A stretch of DNA of 64,000 nucleotides, taken from Gadus chalcogrammus. Its lineage: Eukaryota; Chordata; Actinopteri; Gadiformes; Gadidae. Location of the stretch: NCBI RefSeq assembly GCF_026213295.1, contig NC_079431.1:16857965-16921964 (forward strand), read 5' to 3'. The position numbers were made by a program, and so were the translations under genes. The notes under the pieces were generated by a model, which saw nothing but the letters and a program-made list of their open reading frames with translations, did not search any database and was not told the DNA's origin. Of this stretch, positions 45,101 through 57,100 are shown piece after piece (position 1 is the first letter of the stretch; every line of letters starts with the position of its first letter).

Positions 45101-48100
45101 ACAGGGAGCACATACTTTTTGATTTAATGACACATCAGTAAATAGTTAATGTCCCTAACAATTTACACTAATGGCTTCTCAGTAATCTTCTCTCGCTCAA
45201 TGTTTTTAACAAAAACGCACAATACTATTTTCTACTTTTGCCTCCAGACTGCAATGAATTTCATGTACTTGGCGTACTTTGGACATGGGCTGTCGATTAT
45301 CTCCCTGATAATCTCGCTTGGAATATTCTTCTATTTCAAGTATGTGCGTAGAAAAATAAGTTTCATACACTTGACACTCTAAAAAGCTTTTCTAACTCCT
45401 CATACTAGTTTTCTATATACTGTATATATGTATAACTTTTACAGACACAGAAATATATATATATAGATACAGTATCTCACAAAAGTGAGTACACCCCTCA
45501 CATTTTTATAAATATTTTATTAAATCTATTCATGGCACAACACTGAAGAATTTACACTTTGATACAATGTAAAGTAGTCAGTGTACAGCTTGTATAACAG
45601 TGTAAATGTACTGTCCCCTAAAAATAACTCAACACTCAGCCATTAATGTCTAAACCGCTGGCACCAAAAGTGAGTACACCCCTAAGTTAAAATGTCTAAA
45701 TTGGGCCCAAAGTGTTAATATTTTGTGTTGCCAACATTATTTCCATCACTGCCTTAACCCTCTTGGGCATGGAGTTCACCAGAGCTTCACAGGTTGCCAC
45801 TGGAATCCTCATCCACTCGTCCTTGAGGACATCACAGAGCTTATGGATGTTAGAGACCTTGCGCTCCTCCACCTTCTGTTTTAGGATACTCAATAGGGTG
45901 TAGGTCTGGAGACATGCTCAGCCAGTCCATCATGTTTACCGCCAGCTTCTTTAGCAAGGCAGTGGTCGTCTTGGAGGTGTGTGTGGGGTCGGTATTATGC
46001 TGGAAGAGAGTTTACGAAGAGAGGGGATCATGCTCAGCCTCTGATCATGCTGAGCGTCATATCCAGAGGTTTATTTGGTTTGGAAAATAGACGTAGGAGT
46101 GCTGCCAGTTGGTGCAGAGGTTAAAGGGGTGGGGGGTCAGCCTGTCAGTGGGCAGACCATACACCGCACACTGCATCAAATTGGTCTGCATGGCTGTCGT
46201 CCCAGAAAGAAGCCTCTTCTAAAAATTATGCACAAGGAATCCTGCAAAGATTTTGCTGAAGATAAGCAGACTGTAGAACTTCCCAGTAAGTGTTACTGTT
46301 ACTTTATTATATATTGGAAGTGATAGATGTTATAATTACGTTCTAGGGTATTTGAGGAAATAAGTACCAACATTTACCACCTTATTCCAAATGCAGGCAT
46401 ATTTTATGTTGTATTTTATATATGTTATAATTATACCAGGTTACAGGTTTGTTTATTGTCCTTCCTGATCTCCATACTGTGTGTCTGTGTATGCGCGATT
46501 AGTCCCAGTGCACAGGTGGCCACGCCTTTAGGTCGCATTTTATACAATTGATGGTCAGACTAGTACGCCTTGCCGGTGAGTGATTATAAACTAGCATGCT
46601 AGTAACTGAAATCAAGAATTAATGTCACGGGAATGTTTGTATAATTTCATTGGTTAATTCTGGGTTTTGTGTTTGTGTTTTCATTGCAGGTTTACAACCT
46701 ATCTATTTATCTGTCTAACTAACAGTTATTGCCAACTTGAGGGGCTAGCGCACTTGGTAGTCAGGCTACCTAGCGCGTGGGTGCTTATTGTTTGTGTGAG
46801 TGCAATAAAAGTCCATAAAGTTACTCGAGTTGTATCCGCCGTACTTATCCTGAAACCCTTCCAGTGGGGAGTTTATTGAGCTATAGTAGGTAGCTTAGTG
46901 AAAACTGGACACAGACTAAGACATGTATTACTGGAACCATGTCCCGTTGTTTGATGAGACCAAGGTCAACCTATTTGGTTCAGATGGTGTCAATCAGGGC
47001 TGTAGTGGTCAAATTAGAGGTGGGTAAACTATGAATTTTGTGATCAGACCGACCTCGACACAACGCAACGCAACGCAAAGTGTTGCGACTCTGTAAGGCT
47101 AGCCTGGCTATATTCCATTATGTTATCAATTAAAGTCATATTAAATCAATCAATGACAGTCAATGAATGTGTTTGTAGTTTATTCAAGTTATTCAAATTT
47201 CAACAGTAAAGAAAGGTATGTGTAGATTAAGAACTATATCTATGGCATGTGTGTGTATTAGCATGCTTTTCACAGTAGTGCCCAGAGGGCCTCATGTCCC
47301 CCACGTCAGGTCCTGCCTTGCAGGGGTGTGTTCTGGGGTTCATGGCTCCCCTGTGCTTCACCAGCCAGGACTTCACATACGTGTTGGATTGAACTTTGTG
47401 GTGGCTGAGTGGTGGGCCATTCAGTTGAATAAACATCAAGGACGACGCTGTGACCATGAAGTGCAGACTGCATCTCAGGGGGCACACTATGATGTTCATT
47501 TAGCTGAACCCCCTCTCACACTCAGCAGTGCTAACTGGAATGAGATGGTCGATATTCAGGAGTGGTGCAAGGTTTTCTGGAATGATGCTTGAGTTATCCT
47601 TAAAATCCCTATAGCCTTCAAGAATTTTTCTGTCATCAAGTCTGAACTTTTGGGCAAGTTGTTTCAACTTGGATTCCCCATACGGTTCCTCTAGTCTAGG
47701 GGAACAGGCCAGTTTGCTGGGAAAATAACTTAAAAGAAAATAAATAATAAAATAAAAATATTGATAAATATTTTTATCGATTTAACCGCCAACCGCCCGA
47801 ATTTAATTAAAATATATTTTTTTGTCGCGTCATCCGCCCGATCCACGGTTCAGCCGCGGAGTCCACGGCTGCAACCGCCAACCTCGCATCTCCAAATTGA
47901 GGCTTTAACATGGCGACCGAGCTATAGCGAAGTTGATACGCCAAAACCGAAGTTTGATATGGATAGTAAAACTCTGACTGACTTTCGCTCACCTTGACAG
48001 GGGCAGTACACGGATAGCATGACTACGCATTGGCCAATCTGAATGCTCGTAGTCATTTAATAGTTCGTCAAGTAAAATTGATTTATAAATCACAAAAACA

Positions 48101-51100
48101 ACTCATGTGAATTGATCATCTTCAGTCTTACTTTGTACTTGAGGCCTTTTTCGGGCTTCTGTTGGAGTGGGAGCACTCGAAGGTCTCTTCAAAAAATCGC
48201 CTGATATCCATGGCTTATTAATGACAGGTAGGCAGGCATGATAATCCACAACGCGTAGGGCCATGTGTTTACATACTTCCTGTTTACATATTTTCCTGGA
48301 TCCTGATTGGTGTCGCCGCCGCAGCCGCAAGGCACTGATTGGAGGGTCACAGACCATAATAGCATAGGCCTACAGCGCAGATGAAAATGATTCAGATTAC
48401 AGCGTTTATTTGTTCAACAATTTGAAACTTTGTTTTAGGTGTTTTAAAATTATACTAAATTTATTTCCGATTATTCCAATGGAAGAATACAAGGCACAGG
48501 GAACTTTGAAGTTCGTAAACGCCACTTAGAGGTGCGTAAACGCTATTTAGAGGTGCGTAAACGCTATTTCCTAAATTCCAGAGGTGCGTAAACTGCGTTT
48601 ATGTGCGTTTACCCTCCACTACAGCCCTGGTGTCAATCATGTGTGGCGGCAACCAGGTGAGGAGTACGAAGACAAGTTTGTCTTGCCTACAGTCAAGCAT
48701 GGTGGTCTGGGGCTGCATGACTGCTGCTGGCACTGGGAAACTACAGTTTATTGAGGGAATCATAAAGGCCAACATGTACTGTGAAATACTGAAGCAGAGC
48801 ATGATCCCCTCTCTTTGGAAACTGGGCTGCAGGGCAGTTTTCCAGCATGATAACGACCCCAAACACACCTCCAAGATGACCGCCTTGCTAAAGAAGCTGA
48901 CGGTAATTGTGATGGACTGGCTGAGCATGTCTCCAGACCTAAACCTTATTGAGCATCCTAAAACGGAAGGTGGAGGAGTGCAAGGTCTCTGACATCCATC
49001 AGCTCCGTGATGTCCTCAAGGACGAGTGGATGAGGATTCCAGTGGCAACCTGTGAAGCTCTGGTGTACTCCTTGCCCAAGAGGGTTAAGTGCTGGAAAAT
49101 AGTGGTGGCCACACAAAATATTAACACTTTTGGCCATATTTGGACATTTTAATTTAGGGGTGTAGTCACTTTTGGTGCCAGCAGTTTAGACATTAATGGC
49201 TGTGTGTTGAGTTATTTTGAGGGGACATTACATTTACAATGTTATATAAGCTGTACACTGACTACTTTACATTGTATCAAAGTTGTATTTCTTCAGTTTT
49301 GTCCAATGAATAGATTTAATAAAATAATTACAAAAATGTGAGGGGTGTACTCACTTTTGTGAGATACTGTGTGTATATATGCAGTTATACCTGAAGAAAA
49401 TAGTGTTTAGTAAGATAGTTAATTCATTCATTTGAAAGACAATGTCCTTATACTTTAGAATACATTTCAGAGCGGCATACTTAAATTGTTTTTTTCCATC
49501 ATTGCAGGAGCTTGAGTTGCCAACGGATCACCCTCCACAAAAACATGTTCTTTTCCTTTGTTCTGAATTCTGTTATAACCATCATCTGGTTGAAGAAAAT
49601 AGCATTCAACCAGGAGTTGGTGCTGAGGAACCCAGTGAGTACTTGAGCAGAATATACCCCCAAAAAATACAAGCTACACTGGAAAAAGCCTTCTGTTGAA
49701 CCAATTAAAAAAAACAAGGGTAATGGTTCACATCTATATTACATAACTTGAGCCAATGACAAATATATAGCTTGCCTCAAACAATATTTCCTATGTTCAT
49801 AAAAACAAAATAAGACAACTTGGCACCAAGTATAATTCTATTCTTTGAATGAAGTTAATACATTTAAATCGTATGTTAAATCCTAAACAAAAAAATATTG
49901 ATTCACTCCAACAATTGTTTCTCATTTAAGAAATATCTATCAGAAATAATTTGTTTTATCCAATCAAAAAGATTACAATTTAATCAAACAATTGTTTCTT
50001 ATTTAAACATGAACATTTTTAAACATAACATATTTTTGTATACATCATCTTCAACTCGCCGCTTCATGGCCTTGGGGCGCTTCTGTCTGGATTCAACATC
50101 ACATCGCGATATCAGTCAGGGTTAGGTGCTTTGTCAAAGACACCTCGATACTCTGCTTGGTGAAGCCGGGGATCAAACCAACAACCTTCAGGTTACCAGC
50201 CAACCCGCTCTACCACCTGAGCTACTGCCACCACACAATATACAATTTATATTAACAATCTAAATGGCAGAGTTAGACCTACTCCAGACCTCCCTCCAGA
50301 CACAGACAGACTGTCCTAGCTCACAGAACCAGTGAGTCATCGTCACTCTGGTCAAGGCCAGTGCTTTCACCTCAAAAAGTCGCCAAAAGTCACCAATAGC
50401 AGCTGAAAAAGAAGCTAGATTTGTCGCTTGTCGCTGTTTTGAAAAAAAGTCGCCAAAGGGGTCTGAAAAGTAGCTAAATATAGCGACAAAATCGCTAAGT
50501 TGGCAACACTGCGGTTTGGTCCAGTAGTCGTAAGCGTCTTTGTATTTAATGCGCATGCGCAGGCTTGTACGTAACCTTGAAATTGTACATTTGTCTGAAT
50601 AAATATTTCTAAATTGAGCTCCTAATCAAATATAACAGTGTTTTAGTAAGAAAACAAAACAAAAATATTTGGATTGAATGACAAAATTATTAATCAGTTG
50701 AATACACAACCTTAAAATTTTACATTTGTCAAAATTGATATTTCTTAATTGAGCTCCCAATTAAAAATATCTATATTTCACAGTATTTTGAAATAAAAAA
50801 AAGTTATTTTAAAAATAAAACAAAAAATGTTTATTTGAATTGAATTACAAAATAATAATCAGATGAAGTACGGCTTAAAACCCTTTTTCCAGTGTACACT
50901 GGAAAGTACGGCTTAAAACCCTTTTTCCAGTGTACACTGGAAAAAGGGTTTTAAGCCGTACTTCATCTGATTATTATTTTGTAATTCAATTCAAATAAAC
51001 ATTTTTTGTTTTATTTTTAAAATAACTTTTTTTTATTTCAAAATACTGTGAAATATAGATATTTTAATTAGGAGCTCAATTAAGAAATATCCATTTTGAC

Positions 51101-54100
51101 AAATGTAAAATTTTAAGGTTGTGTATTCAACTGATTAATAATTTTGTCATTCAATCCAAATCATTTTTTTTTGTTTTCTTCCTAAAACACTGTTATATTT
51201 GATTAGGAGCTCAATTTAGAAATATTTGTTCAGACAAATGTACAATTTCAAGGTTACGTACAAGCCTGCGCATGCGCATTAAATACAAAGACGCTTACGA
51301 CTACTGCACTGGAAAAAGCCTTCTGTTGAACCAAGTAAAAAAAACATGGGTAATGGTTCACATCTATATTACATAACTTGAGCCAATGACAAATATATAG
51401 CTTGCCTCAAACAATATTTCCTATGTTCATAAAAACAAAATAATACAACTTGGCACCAAGTATAATTCTATTCTTTGAATGAAGTTAATACATTTAAATC
51501 GTATGTTAAATCCTAAACAAAAAAATATTGATTCACTCCAACAATTGGTTCTCATTTAAGAAATATCTATCAGAAATAATTTGGTTTATCCAATCAAAAA
51601 GATTACAATTTAATCAAACAATTGTTTCTCATTATTGTATACATCATCATCATTTTTTCCCGCTCGGCTCTCGACGCTTCATGGCCTTGAGGCCCTTCTG
51701 TCTGGATTCGACATCACATCGCGACATCAGTCAGGGTTAGGTGCTTTGCCAAAGACACCTCGATACACTGCTTGGTGAAGCCGGGGATTGAACCAACAAC
51801 CTTCAGATTAACAGCCAACCCGCTCTACCACCTGAGCTACTGCCGCCAGTGAGTCATCGTCACTCTGGTCAAGGGTAGTGCTTTCACCTCAAAAAGTCGC
51901 CAAAAGTCACCAATAGCAGCTGAAAAAGAAGCTAGATTTGTCGCTTGTCGCTGTTTTGAAAAAAAGTCGCCAAAGGGGTCTGAAAAGTAGCTAAATATAG
52001 CGACAAAATCGCTAAGTTGGCAACACTGCGGTTTGGTCCAGTAGTCGTAAGCGTCTTTGTATTTAATGCGCATGCGCAGGCTTGTACGTAACCTTGACAT
52101 TTTACATTTGTCAAAATAGATATTTCTCAATTGAACTCCTAACTAAAAATATCTATATTTCACAGTATTTTGAAATAAAAAAAAGTTATTTTAAAAATAA
52201 AACAAAAAATGTTTATTTGAATTGAATTACAAAATAATAATCAGATGAAGTGCGGCATAAAACCCTTTTTCCAGTGTGGACCAAACCGCAGTGTTGCCAA
52301 CTTAGCGATTTTGTCGCTATATTTAGCTACTTTTCAGACCCCTTTGGCGACTTTTTTTCAAAACAGCGACAAGGGACAAATCTAGCTGCTATTGGTGATT
52401 TTTGGCGACTTTTTGGGGTGAAAGCACTAGCCTTGACCAGAGTGACGATGACTCACTGGTTCTTTGAGCTGGGACAGTCTGTCTGTGTCTGGAGGGAGGT
52501 CTGGAGTAGGTCTAACTCTGCCATTTAGATTGTTAATATATATTGTATTGTATTGTATATATATTGTGTGGAGGCAGTAGCTCAGGTGGTAGAGCGGTTT
52601 GGCTGGTAACCTGAAGGTTGTTGGATCGATCCCCGGCTTCACCAAGCAGAGTATCGAGGTGTCGTTGACAAAGCACCTAACCCTGACTGATGTCGAATGC
52701 GATGTGATGTCGAATCCAGACAGAAGAGCCCCAAGGCCATGAAGCGGCGAGAGCCGAGCGGGAAAACATGATGATGAAGATGTATACCAAAATATGTTAT
52801 GTTTAAAAATGTTCATGTTTAAATGAGAAACAATTGTTTGATTAAATTGTAACCTTTTTGATTGGATAAAACTAATTATTTCTGATAGATATTTCTTAAA
52901 TGAGAAACAATTGTTGGAGTGAATCAATATTTTTTTGTTTAGGATTTAACATACGATTTAAATGTATTAACTTCATTCAAAGAATAGAATTATACTTGGT
53001 GCCAAGTTGTATTATTGTGTTTTTATGAACATAGGAAATATTGTTTGAGGCAAGCTATATATTTGTCATTGGCTCAAGTTATGTAATATAGATGTGAACC
53101 ATTACCCTTGTTTTTTTTAATTGGTTCAACAGAAGGCTTTTTCCAGTGTACTACATTTAACAACTCCGACAGTGATAACTGTTTGATCACAACATTTGAT
53201 GAACAAGTTTGTACCAATTTCAAGCACGTAAAACAACTAAATCCACGTAAATAAAAATAAATACTTCCTAATAATGGAAAAACACCACTTTTGATTTATC
53301 TCCTACACTGGAAAAAGGGTTTTAAGCCGTACTTCATCTGATTATTATTTTGTAATTCAATTCAAATAAACATTTTTTGTTTTATTTTTAAAATAACTTT
53401 TTTTTATTTCAAAATACTGTGAAATATAGATATTTTTAATTAGGAGCTCAATTAAGAAATATCCATTTTGACAAATGTAGGTTGTTTTGTTTTAAATTTT
53501 AAGGTTGTGTATTCAACTGATTAATAATTTTGTCATTCAATCCAAATCATTTTTTTTTGTTTTCTTCCTAAAACACTGTTATATTTGATTAGGAGCTCAA
53601 TTTAGAAATATTTGTTCAGACAAATGTACAATTTCAAGGTTACGTACAAGCCTGCGCATGCGCATTAAATACAAAGACGCTTACGACTACTGGACCAAAC
53701 CGCAGTGTTCCCAACTTAGCGATTTTGTCGCTATATTTAGCTACTTTTCAGACCCCTTTGGCGACTTTTTTTCAAAACAGCGACAAGCGACAAATCTAGC
53801 TTCTTTTTCAGCTGCTATTGGTGACTTTTGGCGACTTTTTGAGGTGAAAGCACTAGCCTTGACCAGAGTGACGATGACTCACTGGTTCTGTGAGCTAGGA
53901 CAGTCTGTCTGTGTCTGGAGGGAGGTCTGGAGTAGGTCTAACACTGCCATTTAGATTGTTAATATATATTGTATAGTGTGTGGCGGCAGTATTTCAGGTG
54001 GTAGAGCGGGTTGGCTGGTAACCTGAAGGTTGTTGGTTCGATCCCCGGCTTCACCAAGCAGAGTTTCGAGGTGTCTTTGACAAAGCACCTAACCCTGACT

Positions 54101-57100
54101 GATGTCGCGATGTGATGTCGAATCCAGACAGAAGAGCCCCAATGCCATGAAGCGGCGAGAGCCGAGCGGGAAAAATAGATGATGATGATGTATACTAAAA
54201 TATCTTATGTTTAAAAATGTTCATGTTTAAATGAGAAACAATTGTTTGATTAAATTGTAATCTTTTTGATTGGATAAAACAAATTATTTCTGATAGATAT
54301 TTCTTAAATGAGAAATACAAAGTCCAGTCCCTGAACAATTGTTGGAGTGAATCAATATTTTTTTGTTTAGGATTTAACATACGATTTAAATGTATTAACT
54401 TCATTCAAAGAATATAATTATACTTGGTGCCAAGTTGTATTATTTTGTTTTTATGAACATAGGAAATATTGTTTGAGGCAAGCTATATATTTGTCATTGG
54501 CTGAAGTTATGTAATATAGATGTGAACCATTACCCTTGTTTTTTTTAATTGGTTCAACAGAAGGCTTTTTCCAGTGTATGCATGCCCGTATGCAAGCTGC
54601 TCTTCAATCCTCTGTCTGTAGTGAAGTTGCAAATCAACTTGCTTTCAGATTTTTCCATGCCTCACTTGCAAGTCACATTGGATAAAACTGTCTTCTTAAT
54701 GACTTCCTGTCAATGTACCTATAGCCATTCCTCTTGCTGTCCCCAGACAAGTTGCAAGGTGGCCCATTTAATACACCTGTACCTGTTTGGGTGTAACTAC
54801 TTCTGGATGCTGTGTGAGGGAATCTACCTGCACACGTTGATCGTGGTGGCCGTGTTTGCCAGGAAGCAGCACCTGATGTGGTACTATCTCTTAGGATGGG
54901 GTAGGTCATCACCATCAACTTCCATTCAAATAATCAGGCATGTCTTCTTGAGGCACCCCCATTTTACCATCAGGTTTGATGTTGTTCTGCGATTGCAAGA
55001 CATTTACTAAATTTAACCATTATTGACATTACACGTGGCATATATCCACCCAGATCTATGATGGATACTCCGCCTACTGGACTCCCCCCCCCTCTCCGTC
55101 CCTCGTTACAGTACAGTATGCCTTGAGTGATGCGATGCGCCTGTTGGCTGCGTCCACCTCCCGGGGTCTGAGCTGTGACACCTCCCCTCCCCGAAACCCT
55201 TCCCCCCTCCCACATGTGTTTGTGATGTTTTTGATATGTTGCTTATGTGCTGAGGTGTTTTTTGCTAATCCCTACACTGTGCTCCCCCTTAGAGGAGCAT
55301 AGTTTAGGTATTCACTTTTTTTTCCCTCATTACCCTCCTGTTTAGCTTTTTATTTTATTTTCTAACGCGGGCAGCATGTTTCTTGTCAAACAAGCGCCTG
55401 ACAGTCTCTCCGTCCTGTCTCCCCAAACTGTCTTTTATGTTTCTTGGACGGAATGTAACTGGTCTTTTTCGTTGCTCTGTAACATGTGCAATGACATTAA
55501 AGTTTATTGATTGATTGATTAATAGATCCACCAACCCGAGGGTTATTCCATCAACCAAGCTAAAGGCAAAACCAGGCTTATTTTGCTTACACCCCTTGCC
55601 CACTGCATCCGTCCGTTGACGGATCTCATTGACTTTGCATGGGGCGATCCCGAAATGCATTGTGGGTCCGTCCGTTCCGTCGGCTCTGTCTCTTGTGTTC
55701 AGAAGTTGAGAAAATTTTAACTTTTCAGGCTGCGACGGATCCGTCAGCCAATCAGATCGTGGCTCCCACAGCAAATACCACTCTCCCATCCGTCAGACAC
55801 GCCTTCTGTCGTCCATTGACGGACGGATGTAGGAGGCAAGCTGCGTTAGCCTCACTACTTTCAGCTAGAGTTGCGTTCCATTAACGTGACTTAAGGGAAT
55901 CTCCGCTAAGTAACCATGAAAACTTATCCGACCAAACTAACCTAACTGCTAACTGTCAGGGCCCTATCTTGCATCCGGCGCAAGTGACTTAGTCACTGGC
56001 GCATGTGTCGTTGCTAGTTTACAACTGGCGCAGAGCGTTCTTTTCCCACCACCGCCACTCGCCGGTAAATTAGGGATTGATCATGCGCCCCAAGGGGCGG
56101 TTCGGCGGAAGGAGGAGGCGTGTTCTGGCGCAAACGGTATTTTGCCGTTTCTGAATACCATTGCGCTACTGACCAGGAAATACCTGGTTTAAAGTCAGTG
56201 GCGCGTTGTTCAGATGCTATTTTAAGGGCGCATGCATACATGCGCATGCGATGCATACGGATTGCTTGTGCACCTCGCGCATACACTTTGCTTCTCCCAT
56301 CTACCTAGCCGCACATTCTTGGTAAATTATTTGGGAACAGCTGATGCAGCGGTAATAAGTTGTACTTTTAAATCAATGCATCTGCAAACACCGTACAGCA
56401 AACACATATTTTCTTGACAGAGACATCGTGTAGGCCTATATGCCCATAACTTTTAGGATTGATGAGTATTTGATCGTGAAAAACATTGTTTTACCGCGAG
56501 TGAGTGTTAAAAATAATGAATGAATGCGGGCGCGCGTGTGTGCTCTGTTTAAACACACGCAAACTAAACACGTAACGCAAAGTACAATCAATGGCAATGT
56601 CTATTACCGCGGGGACACATGCATATTAGGATAGCATACAATACTGATAAGAAACAATGTTTATAATGTACTGCGTATATCATTAAATATAACCACAGTT
56701 ACCGCATATCATATGTTATATCATATAGGGTTTTTTTTGCCGAAATTTATTTGAGGACTCAGTATTTCTGAAGTTGTGGAAGAAAACCCCTTATTCCATG
56801 TGTGTATTAGGCCATATTATTTGGCAATAAACTGAGCCATTTGCAGTTTGAAATTCATGTGCATCTGTCTCATCGGAGACTGCAGACGCGCTGTCAAAAT
56901 ATCAACTCGTCCGATTCAAATGCGCTCATGGCTCTAACCCTACATGCCCACTACCTCCGTCAGTCAACGGACGTGGGAAGGCGTTGCTGACTGATGGGCG
57001 AGTATTCTTTGCAGATGCATCCGTCAGCCAATCAAATCGGTTTGCCGGGTTCTTCCCGCTTCTTCCTGCTTGTTGCGAGGCAAGATGACCCGCTTTCCCG

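Larger units (their letters stand above)
46050..49120 (+). pseudogene. Tc1 transposase, disrupted
   Basis: Blocks read [20 protein letters not shown] (HTH region), then [20 protein letters not shown] (with the first catalytic Asp), then [33 protein letters not shown] and [11 protein letters not shown] (with the second Asp and the final acidic residue). Besides the two insertions there are further shifts (for example near 48960), so no functional protein is possible. Confidence 0.85.
45469..49370. mobile_element. Rearranged Tc1-like transposon carrying a solo LTR and a hAT insertion
   Basis: Outer ends acagtatctcacaaaagtga (45469) and tcacttttgtgagatactgt (to 49370) are TIRs of a well-known fish Tc1 type. 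The left 570 bp is an inverted copy of the transposase 3' half; then + strand coding runs in three blocks: 46050-46271, 46917-46994 and 48638-49120. The gaps are filled by a solo LTR and a hAT element. Total 3.9 kb in calcrl intron 5. Confidence 0.88.

Noticed and set aside
54549..55010. 153-codon open frame starting at 54549 as a separate gene
   Set aside because: Only 54747-54900 is calcrl exon 7; the rest is MITE end and intron read through in frame.
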